64,000 nucleotides of DNA from Actinorhabdospora filicis (GCF_030269765.1 NZ_BSTX01000004.1:504990-568989); one strand, 5' to 3'; shown: positions 34,758 through 43,002, numbered from the stretch's first letter. Numbers and translations are program-made. Notes: a model not told the origin generated them from the letters alone.

Positions 34758-34846
34758 AATTGGGTCACGACCTCATCGGGAGTGATGCATGCGCTACCTC
34801 AACGGACTCAAGACGGCCCTCCTCCTCGGGCTGCTCTCCGGGCTGA
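33521..34846 (+). CDS. tnpB: TnpB, RNA-guided transposon-associated nuclease
   Basis: A 441-aa protein starting at GTG 33521 (RLRYKYRLYPTSEQCRSLAR). All three RuvC acids are present: Asp191 in GIDLGLAHFAVF, Glu275 in VFVEDLAVRGL and Asp356 in HDRDVNAARNIL. The zinc finger CSDCGAKDG...WVCVNC is intact. TnpB is the Cas12 ancestor. It cuts DNA at sites set by a guide RNA from the element's right end and keeps the element in place. The frame runs past the element end and 58 bp into htpX, so the native stop has probably been lost and the last 30 residues are foreign. The nuclease itself looks functional. Confidence 0.88.
   Translation: MRLRYKYRLYPTSEQCRSLARAYGCARVVFNDGLRVRREAHAAGLPYVKDTELQKQVITRAKRTEERAWLSEVSSVVLVQSLRDLHTAYRNFFTSLTGERRGPRIAEPRFKSKRDGRQAIRLVGKGFALRRNGRLHVAKVGELVVRWSRDLPSSPTSVTVMKDAANRYRVSFVVDVEPAPLPATKAETGIDLGLAHFAVFADGRKVESPRFLRRAENKLARMQKAFARKVKGSRNRAKARIAVAKWRAHVADQRRDWHHKLSTTVIRDNQAVFVEDLAVRGLARTRLAKSVHDAGWSAFLGMLQYKAMMHGRRLGRIGRFEPTSQVCSDCGAKDGPKPLSVRRWVCVNCRAVHDRDVNAARNILAAGRADRLNACGARIRPGVIPAPRAETGTVPARGRVAGIPGNRAGRASKLGHDLIGSDACATSTDSRRPSSSGCSPG
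34600..34757 (+). ncRNA. candidate omega (guide) RNA scaffold of the TnpB element
   Basis: In TnpB elements the guide RNA covers the 3' end of tnpB and the right end, and the guide is the flank just outside. Here the scaffold would end at GTCAA (34753-34757) after a hairpin TCCCTG/CGGGGA near 34725-34747. The guide would be 34758 onward, which is the htpX leader. Boundaries are inferred from family knowledge, not mapped. Confidence 0.4.
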
Positions 34847-35643
34847 TCATCGCCGTCGGCTACTGGCTGGGCGGCGGCACCGGTGTGGTCATCGCGGCCA
34901 TGCTGGCGCTGGTCATGAACGGGGTGAGCTTCTTCTTCTCCGACAAGATCGCCCTGCGCTCCATGCGCGCGCAGCCGGTCAGTGAGGCGCAGTTCCCCGA
35001 GCTGTACCGGATGGTCCGCGAGCTGTCGCAGAAGGCGGGGCAGCCGATGCCGGCCCTGTACGTCTCGCCGACGGCGCAGCCGAACGCGTTCGCGACCGGC
35101 CGCAGCCCCAAGCACGCGGCGGTGGCGGTGACCGCGGGCATCGTGGACCTGCTCGACTACCGGGAGCTGCGCGGCGTCATCGGGCACGAGCTGTCGCACG
35201 TCTACAACCGGGACATCCTCATCGCCTCGGTGGCGGGCGCGCTGGCGAGCATGATCACGATGATCGCGAACCTGGCGCTGTTCCTGCCGATGGGCAACAG
35301 CGAGAACGGCCCGAACCCGGTCGTGCTGCTGCTCACCATCATTCTCGGGCCGATCGCGGCGGGGCTGATCCAGATGGCGATCAGCCGCAGCCGCGAGTAC
35401 CAGGCCGACCAGTCGGGCGCCGAGCTGTCGGGTGACCCGCTGGCGCTGGCGAGCGCGCTGCGCAAGATCGACGCGGGCGCGAGGCGGTTGCCGTTGCGGG
35501 CGGAGGGGCCGGTGACGTCGCAGGCGCACCTGATGATCGCCAACCCGTTCAAGGCGGGCGGGCTGGCGAACCTGTTCTCCACGCACCCGCCGATGGACGA
35601 GCGGGTGCGCCGGCTGGAGAACATGGCCTCGGCTATTCGCTAG
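34789..35643 (+). CDS. htpX: membrane zinc metalloprotease HtpX
   Basis: A 284-aa M48B protease with two N-terminal membrane helices, the active site HELSH at residues 133-137, a middle hydrophobic pair (ITMIANLALFLPMG, NPVVLLLTIILGPIAAGL) and the third zinc ligand Glu203 in SREYQAD. It degrades damaged membrane proteins from the cytoplasmic side. The end motif STHPPMDERVRRLENM is typical. GGGAG eight bases ahead supports the ATG. The TnpB insertion lies 31 bp upstream and may have separated the gene from its old promoter. Confidence 0.94.
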   Translation: MRYLNGLKTALLLGLLSGLIIAVGYWLGGGTGVVIAAMLALVMNGVSFFFSDKIALRSMRAQPVSEAQFPELYRMVRELSQKAGQPMPALYVSPTAQPNAFATGRSPKHAAVAVTAGIVDLLDYRELRGVIGHELSHVYNRDILIASVAGALASMITMIANLALFLPMGNSENGPNPVVLLLTIILGPIAAGLIQMAISRSREYQADQSGAELSGDPLALASALRKIDAGARRLPLRAEGPVTSQAHLMIANPFKAGGLANLFSTHPPMDERVRRLENMASAIR

Positions 35644-36376
35644 CGAGTGCCTCCATCACGAGGTCGCTGACCACTTCGGGGGCCCGCAGGGGCAGCATGT
35701 GGTCGGCGCCGGGGACGGGCACGTACCGGCAGTGGGGGACGCGCTCGGCGATGGCCGCCGAGCTTCCCTCGGCCAGGTGGTGTTCCAGGTCGCCGACGGC
35801 GACGACGGCGGGGACGCCGATCTCGCCGAGCCGGTCGTAGACCGGTGGGTCGGTGGACTGGGCGCCCTTCTGCGCCAGGAACGCGCGGGCGGCGCTGTGG
35901 AACTGGTCGTCGACGGCCGCGCAGGGCCCGGCCTTGCCCCAGGCCTCGTGGCCGACGGCGACGATGGTCTCCACGTCCCCGGCGAGGTAGGCGGCGCCGA
36001 AGTCGCGGAAGAACGGGTCCTGCCAGTCCCAGGGGTAGCCGGGGACGCCGGGGGCGACCAGTACCAGCGCGGCCACCCGCGCCGGGTCGAGGACGGCGAG
36101 GCTCAGCGCGATGCCGCCACCGCCGCTGTGGCCGACGAGGACGGCGCGGTCCACGCCGCGTTCGTCGAGGACGGCGCGGAGGTCGCCGACGTTGCTGTAG
36201 TCGCCGCCGGGGGCGGGTGAGCGCCCGTAGCCCGGCTGGTCGTAGCGGATGGTGCGGACGTCGTCGGGCAGCAGTTCGAGCACCGGCTCCCACGACGCCG
36301 AGTCGCCCCATCCCGCGTGCAGAAAGACCACGGGGGTGCCGTCACCGCCGGTGTCTTCGACCCAGAGTCCCGCCAT
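35633..36376 (-). CDS. alpha/beta hydrolase
   Basis: A 247-aa protein with an alpha/beta hydrolase core: VVFLHAGWGDSASWEPVLEL (oxyanion loop), nucleophile elbow VGHSGGGGIALSLA, acid near VAVGDLEHHLAEG and His in PVPGADHMLPLRAPE. It resembles the haloperoxidase/epoxide-hydrolase-like esterases. The substrate is unknown. The 3' end overlaps the end of htpX by 11 bp in a convergent arrangement. Confidence 0.87.
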   Translation of the reverse strand: MAGLWVEDTGGDGTPVVFLHAGWGDSASWEPVLELLPDDVRTIRYDQPGYGRSPAPGGDYSNVGDLRAVLDERGVDRAVLVGHSGGGGIALSLAVLDPARVAALVLVAPGVPGYPWDWQDPFFRDFGAAYLAGDVETIVAVGHEAWGKAGPCAAVDDQFHSAARAFLAQKGAQSTDPPVYDRLGEIGVPAVVAVGDLEHHLAEGSSAAIAERVPHCRYVPVPGADHMLPLRAPEVVSDLVMEALASE

Positions 36377-36394
36377 GCGCCCGATTCTGCCCCT

Positions 36395-37282
36395 TCAGAC
36401 CCGATCGGCCAACATTCCGGCGCTGTCGAGGAAGCGACTGCCGTCCCGGCCGAAGCGTTCCAGGTAGAGGCCGGTGGACACCCGTTCGAGGAAGCCCCAC
36501 TCCCAGATCGCGGCGCGGTCGAGGCCGCTTTCGCGGGCGAGGGCGTCGCAGACGCGGTCGGCGAGTCCGGTGTCGGCCAGCATCAGGTCGGGCCAGTCGC
36601 GGAGGATGACGCCCAGGTCGTAGGCGGGTTCGCAGCGGAAGCCGTCGGGGTCGACGAAGACGAACCCGTCGCCGCGGCGCAGTGCGTTGCCGGGGTGGGG
36701 GTCGCCGTGGACGACGACGCACGCGCTGGGGTCGAAGGCCGCGGCGCGCCGCCGCGCGTACTCCAGCGCGAGGCCGACGACCCGGCGCGGGCAGGGCCGG
36801 TCCTGGGCCTCCCACATCTCGATGACCATCTCGGCGAGCTGCGCGGCCTTGTGGGTTGCGGGGGTGACCTCGGGCGCGATGTCGAGGGGCAGGGTCCACG
36901 CCTCGCGCAGGACGCCGGTCAGCGTGACCGCCGCGTCCACCGGCGGCAGGTTCCAGGCGCTGTCCCCGAGGCTCTCCTGGAGCATCGCCAGCCGTCCCGG
37001 ATCGGCGGCCAGGACGCGGACGTAGCCGCGCCCGCGCGCGGCCAGCAGCGTGCGGATCTCCCCGGCGGCGTTGTCCCAGGGGATCGCCAGTTTCAGGACC
37101 GCGTCGCGCCCGGCGGCCCGCACGCGCAGGACCAGCCCGGCGGTGCCGCCGTCCAGCGGCTCGCCGAGCTCCAGGTCCCATTCGCGGGACAGGTCGTCGA
37201 GGAGGGCGGGCAGCGCGGCCTGCCAGGCGTCCCCGGCGGGGCCGAGCGCGGCGAGTTTGGCGGCGACGACGGGACTGATCAC
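36395..37282 (-). CDS. aminoglycoside (APH(6)-type) / hydroxyurea phosphotransferase family protein
   Basis: A 295-aa protein with the phosphotransferase core VVVHGDPHPGNALRRGD followed by the Mg-binding FVFVDPDGFRCEPAYDLG, and an N-lobe with DAVLKLAIPW (Lys) and LDGGTAGLVLRV. The length and N-terminal pattern fit the streptomycin 6-kinase family (PF04655). Chromosomal members do not always give resistance, and the true substrate may be a metabolite. The GTG at 37282 is chosen. A longer ATG start at 37372 would overlap the divergent effector gene region and adds a non-conserved stretch. Confidence 0.83.
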   Translation of the reverse strand: MISPVVAAKLAALGPAGDAWQAALPALLDDLSREWDLELGEPLDGGTAGLVLRVRAAGRDAVLKLAIPWDNAAGEIRTLLAARGRGYVRVLAADPGRLAMLQESLGDSAWNLPPVDAAVTLTGVLREAWTLPLDIAPEVTPATHKAAQLAEMVIEMWEAQDRPCPRRVVGLALEYARRRAAAFDPSACVVVHGDPHPGNALRRGDGFVFVDPDGFRCEPAYDLGVILRDWPDLMLADTGLADRVCDALARESGLDRAAIWEWGFLERVSTGLYLERFGRDGSRFLDSAGMLADRV

Positions 37283-37306
37283 GCCGCGAGGGTAGTCCGC
37301 GCGGTT

Positions 37307-37333
37307 GCCCGCGCGAACCTGTTTAACGCGGGC
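37307..37333. promoter_or_regulatory. 7-bp inverted repeat in the effector/kinase divergent gap
   Basis: GCCCGCG at 37307-37313 and CGCGGGC at 37327-37333 flank a 13-base AT-richer spacer containing GTTTAAC. It lies about 40 bp before the first effector ATG and 25 bp before the kinase GTG. Possible operator or short hairpin. Confidence 0.3.
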
Positions 37334-37374
37334 ATCGGCGGGTTCTCTTGAGTTCCGCCCGGAAGGAGCCACCG

Positions 37375-38067
37375 ATGCGAGAGCACGACCGTCCCGCCCC
37401 GCCGCCGCGCGCGGTCGCCCGCTCGGCCGCCGGGCTGCCGCCGTCCCACGCTTTACTGGCGCTGCAACGCTCGGCGGGCAACGCGGCGGTGGCGCGGGCG
37501 GTGTCGGTGCAGCGCGACTTCACCGGCGCGCCCTACATCGATTACGACGGGCTGACCAACGGCTGCGGGACGCGGATGCGCGCCGAGCTGCACCCGGGGA
37601 AGCTGGAGACGGGTGGGAAGCCGTCGGTGCGGCCGAAGTGGTGGCCGCACAAGGCGGCGGTGAAGGCGGGCACGGCGCACAAGGCCACGGCGGCGTTCTT
37701 TCGCAAGTACATGGTCCAGGGGCATCTGCTCAATGAGCACGTCGGCGGGCCGGGCAACACGATGGACAACCTGACGCCGCTGTCCAAGAGCGCCAACAGC
37801 GCCCATCACGCCAAGGTGGAGAAGTACGTCAAGGACGAGGCGCTGAACTTGGGGCACGTGGTCGAGTACGACGTGACGGCCAAGTACAAGAAGCACCCGA
37901 CGGGCAAGGGCCTGGGCGCCAAGGACGGCGTGGCCAAGGACATCGACACCACGTACGGGCCGCTGATGGCGGGGACCCTGCGCGCCGAGTACACCGTGTA
38001 CCAGACCAACGGCAAGGAGCTCTACGGCGACGCGTGGGAGATCGAGAACGAGGGCGTCACCAAGTGA
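37375..38067 (+). CDS. eCIS-leader nuclease-like effector 1
   Basis: A 230-aa protein without a signal peptide. Residues 27-47 carry a helical leader, LLALQRSAGNAAVARAV followed by VQR, the LQ-x-x-AGN-x-AV type that I associate with cargo and DUF4157 proteins of actinobacterial extracellular contractile injection systems. Residues about 65-160 carry a DNA/RNA non-specific endonuclease-like core: AELHPGKL, QGHLLN with His117, GGPGNTMDNLTPL with Asn132, and NSAHHAKVEK with Asn141. This recalls the PF13930-type beta-beta-alpha metal nucleases seen in toxins. AAGGAG supports the ATG at 37375. The gene after next is a likely immunity gene. Confidence 0.72.
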   Translation: MREHDRPAPPPRAVARSAAGLPPSHALLALQRSAGNAAVARAVSVQRDFTGAPYIDYDGLTNGCGTRMRAELHPGKLETGGKPSVRPKWWPHKAAVKAGTAHKATAAFFRKYMVQGHLLNEHVGGPGNTMDNLTPLSKSANSAHHAKVEKYVKDEALNLGHVVEYDVTAKYKKHPTGKGLGAKDGVAKDIDTTYGPLMAGTLRAEYTVYQTNGKELYGDAWEIENEGVTK

Positions 38068-38163
38068 CCGAAGGTGCCCCCGCGACTGCCTCTTTAGGAC
38101 TGTTCACTGTGGACCTTGGGATATGAGCATGGGGGTGTTGCCGTCGGCTTGGGGAGGCCCGTC

Positions 38164-38835
38164 ATGCACGAGTACGAGATCAGACCGGAGCACGCCGCGC
38201 CCGCGCGGGCGAAACCGCGCATGTCCACCAGCGCGCCGATGTCCATCCTGGACCTCCAGAAGGCGGCCGGGAACAAGGCGGTGAGCAACGCGATCGCGGT
38301 GCAGCGCAAGTACACCGGGAAGCCCTACATCGAGTACGGCGGCCTGTACAACGGCAGCGGCACCATCATGCACGCCGAACTGCACCCCGGGAAGCTGCCG
38401 GAGGGCTCGGTCCCCAGTGTCGTGCCGCCCTGGTGGCCCGACGAGGGCACCGCCGCCCGCAAGTGGACCGCGGCGAAGCTGGTGCAGGGTCACCTGCTCA
38501 ACCACAACATCGGCGGCCCGGGCAACACCATGAAGAACATGACCCCGATCACCCGCAGCACCAACTCCACCCACTTGCACAAGGTGGAGACCTTCGTCAA
38601 GAAGGCCCTGCTGCAGGACAAGAAAGTGGTGGAATACGAGGTGTCGGCCGACTACAGCGGCCACCCCACCTCCGAGCAGCTGGGCAGCCCGACCTCGGCG
38701 ATCTACAAGGCGGTCGCACCGGGCATGGCCAAGAAGATCGTCGCCGACTACACCCTCTACGAGGGCGGCAAGGACGCCGGCGGCGGCCGCTGGGAGATCG
38801 CCAACGAGATCGGCGCGTTCAAGGGAGACCTGTGA
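38164..38835 (+). CDS. eCIS-leader nuclease-like effector 2, paralogue of effector 1
   Basis: A 223-aa protein with the same plan as its neighbour: leader ILDLQKAAGNKAVSNAI plus VQR at residues 28-48, then KPYIEYGGLYNGSGTIMHAE, AELHPGKL, QGHLLN with His110, GGPGNTMKNMTPI and a following NSTHLHKVE. The nuclease core is shared almost residue for residue at the presumed active site, while the rest has diverged strongly. That points to an old tandem duplication with changed specificity. GGGGAGG precedes the ATG at 38164. It ends one base before the probable immunity gene. Confidence 0.72.
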   Translation: MHEYEIRPEHAAPARAKPRMSTSAPMSILDLQKAAGNKAVSNAIAVQRKYTGKPYIEYGGLYNGSGTIMHAELHPGKLPEGSVPSVVPPWWPDEGTAARKWTAAKLVQGHLLNHNIGGPGNTMKNMTPITRSTNSTHLHKVETFVKKALLQDKKVVEYEVSADYSGHPTSEQLGSPTSAIYKAVAPGMAKKIVADYTLYEGGKDAGGGRWEIANEIGAFKGDL

Positions 38836-38836
38836 C

Positions 38837-39430
38837 ATGAGGGACGTCCGGGCACGACTGGAGACCATGCTCGACGACCTGCGCGCCAACCCGCGCGTGG
38901 AGATCGTCTCGGCCGAGATCGGCGAGCCCACCCCGTCCGCCGAACTCGACGGCTTCGAGAAGGAGGCCCCTGAGGACCTCCTCGACTTCTACCGCGAGGT
39001 CGGCTCCTTCAGCCTGGAGTGGCGGCACACGGTGTCCTCGGTGGCCAAGGGCGACCTGTCCGATTCCGGGTACGTCGAGATCGTGCCGATCGGCGAGGTC
39101 TACGGCGACTGGACGGACATGGTGTGGTTCCCCGGCTCCGACGAGCGCTTCCGCGACGTCAAGCCCTTCGACACCTTCATCCCCGAGGCCTGCTCGGCCC
39201 TCACCTCCGGGCCCACCGTCGTCTACCACTACTACGGCGAGGACGTCTACGACACCGGCCGCGCCTTCGCCGAGTGGTTCGAGCTGATGCTGGCCTCGCG
39301 CGGCTACTGGTACTGGGTCCAGACCCTGTGCGCCGAGAGCGCCGGATCCCGCGAGTCGAACGAGTTCCGGCGGGTCATGCCCGAGGTGTTCCCCGGCATC
39401 GACCTGTCGGTCTTCACCCCGCGCGACTGA
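38837..39430 (+). CDS. SUKH (SMI1/KNR4)-like probable immunity protein
   Basis: A 197-aa acidic, Trp/Tyr-rich soluble protein with KEAPEDLLDFYREVGSFSLE near residue 38, which matches the 'L-P-x-D-y-k-x-f-y' entry of the SUKH fold, then VEIVPIGEVYGDW and VYDTGRAFAEWFELMLASRG. SUKH proteins are the commonest immunity partners of nuclease toxins. The start is one base after effector 2, so they are coupled. Whether it protects against both effectors is open. The family call is by pattern only. Confidence 0.62.
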   Translation: MRDVRARLETMLDDLRANPRVEIVSAEIGEPTPSAELDGFEKEAPEDLLDFYREVGSFSLEWRHTVSSVAKGDLSDSGYVEIVPIGEVYGDWTDMVWFPGSDERFRDVKPFDTFIPEACSALTSGPTVVYHYYGEDVYDTGRAFAEWFELMLASRGYWYWVQTLCAESAGSRESNEFRRVMPEVFPGIDLSVFTPRD

Positions 39431-39477
39431 CCTGCGTCAATACCGGCCCGCTCACCGTCAAGGACCCGTCAGGGACC

Positions 39478-41331
39478 ATGGCGCCCGGGACCGCGCGGGC
39501 CGATGCTCGGGTGGTGACGACCGAACTCGCCGAACCCCCCGAACGCACGGCCCCACCCCGCGACACCACCGGTGACCGCCACCGGCTCACCGTGACCGGG
39601 GGCCTGGCCGCGCTGTCGCTGGACGCCATGGCCTCGGTCGCCTACGGGCCCGAGGCGATCGTCCTCGTGCTCGCCGTCGCGGGCGGGGCCGGACTCGGCT
39701 TCACCCTGCCCGTCACCATCGCCATCGCGGTGCTGCTGGTGGTGCTCACCTTCTCGTATCGCCAGGTGATCGCCGCGTTCCCGGAGGGCGGCGGCGCCTA
39801 CGGCGTGGCCAAGGCGCGGCTCGGCAGGCACGCCGGGCTGGTCGCGGCGGCCTCCCTCGTCCTGGACTACCTGCTGAACGTGGCGGTGTCGGTCGCCGCC
39901 GGGGTGGCCGCGCTGACCTCGGCGTTCCCGGAGCTGCTGCCCTACACGGTGTGGCTGTGCCTGGGCGTCCTGGCGCTGATCACCGCGATCAACCTGCGCG
40001 GCATCGCCCACAGCGCGCGCTCGTTCATGCCGCCCACCGCCCTCTACGTCGGCGCGATCATGCTGGTCATCGTCGTGGGCATGTTCCGCGACGCGCCCGC
40101 CGCCGCGCCCCCGGCCGCGCAGGGGACCGTCCAGACCGTCGGCGTCCTGCTGCTGCTCAAGGCCTTCGCCAACGGCTGCGCCGCGCTGACCGGCGTGGAG
40201 GCCATCGCCAACGCGGTCCCGTCGTTCCGCGCGCCCCGCGTCAAGCGCGCCCAGCGCACCGAACTGGCCCTGGGCGGGCTGCTCGGCGTCATGCTCATCG
40301 GCATCGCCGTGCTGATCGGGAAGTTCCAGATCCACCCGCAGGATGGGACGACGGTCCTGGCGCAGGTCACGCAGGCGTCCCTGGGCGACGGGATCGGCTT
40401 CTACCTCGTCCAGATCACCACGATGGTCCTGCTGGCCCTGGCGGCCAACACCTCCTTCGGCGGCCTGCCCGTCCTGGCGCGGCTGCTGGCCGCCGACAAC
40501 TACCTCCCGCACGTGTTCGCGCTGCGCGCCGACCGGCAGGTCCACCGCTACGGCGTCCTCGTGCTGGCGGTGCTGTCGGCGGCGATCCTGGTGATCTCCG
40601 GCGGGCGGATGAACGCGCTGGTGCCGCTGTTCGCCATCGGCGTCTTCGTCGGCTTCACCCTCGCCCAGGCCGGGATGGTCGTGCACTGGTGGACCCGCGG
40701 GCGCGGCCGGCGGCTGTACCTCAACGGCTTCGGCGCGCTGCTGACCGCGATCGCCACCGTCGTCACCACCGCCACCAAGTTCACCGAGGGCGGCTGGCTC
40801 ATCGTCGTCGCCCTGCCGCTGCTGGTGTGGTGCTTCCTGCGCGTCCGCCGCGCCTACGAGGGCATGGGCCGCGAACTCGGCCTCGGCGCGGTCCCGCAGG
40901 CCCCCGCCGCCGGCGACAAGCCCGTCGTGGTGGTGCCCGTCCAGACGGTGTCCACCATGAGCCGCGAGGCGATCTCGGCGGCCATGTCCATGGGCTCGGA
41001 GGTCATGGCCGTCCGCGTCGTCTACGGCGACGAGGAAGGCGCGGAGTTCTACCGGGAGTGGGACGCCTGGCACCCCGACGTCGCCCTCACCATGATCTAT
41101 TCACCGCACCGCGACCTCGGCGGCCCCATCGCCGAGTTCATCGAAGAGCGCTACCCCGGACGCCGCGTCGTCGTCCTCATCGGCGAGGTCGAACCCGGCC
41201 CGGCCTGGCAGCGCGTCCTTCGCAACAACCGCGGCACGGTCATCGACCGCGCCGTCCGGCGGCGGACCTCGGCCGTGGTCTGCCGCCTCTCCTACCGCCT
41301 GGGACGCCCGGTGGCCTCCACTCCGGCGTGA
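39478..41331 (+). CDS. APC-superfamily permease, KimA-like (potassium uptake?)
   Basis: A 617-aa protein with 12 membrane helices and a cytoplasmic C-terminal domain of about 170 residues that looks USP-like (KPVVVVPVQTVSTMSREAIS...GSEVMAVRVVYGDEE). The segments LSLDAMASVAYGPEAIVLVL and FSYRQVIAAFPEGGGAYGVA match the KimA/YdaO group of high-affinity K+/H+ symporters. Other APC amino-acid carriers are the alternative. Bacillus kimA is preceded by a c-di-AMP riboswitch. Here only 47 bp separate it from the immunity gene, so none is present. The start at ATG 39478 is the best available. Confidence 0.78.
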   Translation: MAPGTARADARVVTTELAEPPERTAPPRDTTGDRHRLTVTGGLAALSLDAMASVAYGPEAIVLVLAVAGGAGLGFTLPVTIAIAVLLVVLTFSYRQVIAAFPEGGGAYGVAKARLGRHAGLVAAASLVLDYLLNVAVSVAAGVAALTSAFPELLPYTVWLCLGVLALITAINLRGIAHSARSFMPPTALYVGAIMLVIVVGMFRDAPAAAPPAAQGTVQTVGVLLLLKAFANGCAALTGVEAIANAVPSFRAPRVKRAQRTELALGGLLGVMLIGIAVLIGKFQIHPQDGTTVLAQVTQASLGDGIGFYLVQITTMVLLALAANTSFGGLPVLARLLAADNYLPHVFALRADRQVHRYGVLVLAVLSAAILVISGGRMNALVPLFAIGVFVGFTLAQAGMVVHWWTRGRGRRLYLNGFGALLTAIATVVTTATKFTEGGWLIVVALPLLVWCFLRVRRAYEGMGRELGLGAVPQAPAAGDKPVVVVPVQTVSTMSREAISAAMSMGSEVMAVRVVYGDEEGAEFYREWDAWHPDVALTMIYSPHRDLGGPIAEFIEERYPGRRVVVLIGEVEPGPAWQRVLRNNRGTVIDRAVRRRTSAVVCRLSYRLGRPVASTPA

Positions 41332-41338
41332 CAGGAGC

Positions 41339-41402
41339 GGGGCGGGACTCCGCCCCACGCGAATGGCCCGATCACCACTCTTGCGGTGATCGGCCCATTC
41401 GC
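41339..41402. terminator. two consecutive hairpins after the KimA-like gene
   Basis: The first stem is GGGGCGG at 41339-41345 with CCGCCCC at 41350-41356. The second is an 18-bp stem with one mismatch, 41359-41376 pairing with 41385-41402, loop ACTCTTGC. No T run. Likely transcription end of the effector/transporter block. Confidence 0.7.
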
Positions 41403-41593
41403 CGTTCCGTCCCCGCGTCGGACATCCGACACCCGCCCGATGTCCTGAAAATCCCCTGCCGTCCCATCCCCCGTCCGCTGAACCGCCCATCCCGTCGCCC
41501 GAACGCATGACGTCGCACACCGTGTCCCAAACCCCGCACCGGATCCGTTCTACATTGCCATTCCCGCACTCCGTTCCACTGTGGAGGATCCCG

Positions 41594-42016
41594 ATGCCCG
41601 CGATGACGCGGACGCGGCCGGTGCACGCCGGCGACCCGAGACTGACCGCACTCGCCGACCAGTGGCGGCAGGTCGCACGGCACGCCGACTGCGTCGCCGA
41701 CGGCTACCAGACCGCCACGCTCACCTCGATCGAGCTCACCGCGCTCAAGACGGCCATCACCGGCGCGGCGAGACTCCAGGCGGCGCTGCGCGAACGGCCC
41801 GGCGCCCCCGTACCCACCATCCAGCCGCTGACGCGCCGCCAGAAAGAGGTCCTCACCGGCCTCGCCTCGGGCTCGGCGCTCACCGACATCGCCGTCGAAC
41901 TGGGCCTCACCACCGAAACCGTCCGCAGCCACGCCACCCACCTCTACCGCAGACTCGGCGCCCGCAACCGCGCGCACGCCGTCATCATCGCGGTCCGGGC
42001 CGGCATCATCACCTAA
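41594..42016 (+). CDS. orphan LuxR-type HTH protein
   Basis: A 140-aa protein with an N-terminal helical part of about 70 residues and a C-terminal LuxR HTH: PLTRRQKEVLTGLASGSALT, then LGLTTETVRSHATHLYRRLG and ARNRAHAVIIAVRAGI. It lacks a receiver domain and is not next to a kinase. GGAGG six bases before the ATG at 41594 fixes the start. A longer reading to 41507 lacks a ribosome site. Probably a small DNA-binding regulator. Targets unknown. Confidence 0.82.
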   Translation: MPAMTRTRPVHAGDPRLTALADQWRQVARHADCVADGYQTATLTSIELTALKTAITGAARLQAALRERPGAPVPTIQPLTRRQKEVLTGLASGSALTDIAVELGLTTETVRSHATHLYRRLGARNRAHAVIIAVRAGIIT

Positions 42017-42047
42017 ACTGGCGGGCCCCGAACCGAGGAGACCCCGC

Positions 42048-42926
42048 ATGCCCCCGTCGCCGCTGACGAACGTCTCCTGGCACGACGGGCGGGCCGCCCT
42101 GCGCTTCGCCGACGGCACCGAGTCCCCCTTGGCGCTCGGCGAGACCGTCAGCTGGCGGCTCCCCGGCGTCCGCCAATGCGTCGGCGTCTGGGTACCCGCC
42201 AAAGGACGCGTCGACTGCCCCAGCACCGCCATCATCCCCACCCAGCGGACCTCCGGCCAGTGCGAACCCTGCGAACGCACCGACCCCGGCAAGGCCCTCG
42301 CCCGCGGCCAGGCCCTGGACGACCCGCGCCCGTTCCGCCTGTACCTGGCCCACTTCGGGCCCGGACTGGTCAAGGTCGGGCTCACCGCCGTCGACCGGGG
42401 CCGCGACCGGCTCACCGAGCAGGCCGCGCTCGCCTTCACCTGGCTCGCCGAAGGCCCCCTGCGGCCCATCCGCCGCGCCGAACTGGCCGCCTCGGCGTCC
42501 CGCGTCGCCACCGAACGACTCCGCCACCGCACCAAGACCCGCGGACGATGGAGCCCCGCGCCGGACGCCGAGGCCGAGCTCGGCGCCGCCCACGCCCGCC
42601 TCGCCGCGCTCATCGACGCCACCGACCTCACCGTCGCGCCCTGCGAGATCACCGACCTGCGCGACGCCTACGGGCTCACCGGCACCCCGCGACCCGACCA
42701 CGAGGTCACCGACATCGAATACGACGCCACCCTCACCGGCGTCCTGCGCTGCCTCGCCGGGCGCGACGCCGTCCTCGACACCGACGCCGGATCGCTGCTG
42801 CTGGACCTGCGGCTCCTCACCGGCCGCCCCGTCGTCGACGGCGGGGGCGCACCCGTCGAAGGACTCGACGTCACCCTCCTCGACCTGGGCCGCCGCAAGG
42901 CGCCCGAACAGGACACACTGTTCTAA
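42048..42926 (+). CDS. DUF2797 family protein
   Basis: A 292-aa protein with the DUF2797 layout: a Cys-containing N-terminal part (RQCVGVW, VDCPSTA, GQCEPCERTD, probably a zinc site), then FRLYLAHFGPGLVKVGLTAV, RGRDRLTEQAALAFTWLAEG (a GIY-YIG-like core) and an R-x-x-E...A-S run. The molecular role is unknown. GAGGAG in front of the ATG. It lies 31 bp after the LuxR-type gene on the same strand and may be co-transcribed with it. Confidence 0.83.
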   Translation: MPPSPLTNVSWHDGRAALRFADGTESPLALGETVSWRLPGVRQCVGVWVPAKGRVDCPSTAIIPTQRTSGQCEPCERTDPGKALARGQALDDPRPFRLYLAHFGPGLVKVGLTAVDRGRDRLTEQAALAFTWLAEGPLRPIRRAELAASASRVATERLRHRTKTRGRWSPAPDAEAELGAAHARLAALIDATDLTVAPCEITDLRDAYGLTGTPRPDHEVTDIEYDATLTGVLRCLAGRDAVLDTDAGSLLLDLRLLTGRPVVDGGGAPVEGLDVTLLDLGRRKAPEQDTLF

Positions 42927-43002
42927 AAGCGCGCGCCGCCACCGGTGGCCCGGCTTGGGATCGATACCATCGACGTCCCGGTTTTGTGGAGAAGAAAGTT
43001 CG

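Noticed and set aside
36395..37282. An acquired streptomycin-resistance gene.
   Set aside because: Composition matches the neighbours and no mobile element flanks it. The family has many chromosomal members of unknown substrate.
39431..39477. A c-di-AMP riboswitch before the KimA-like gene.
   Set aside because: Only 47 bp separate the genes, too short for that riboswitch.
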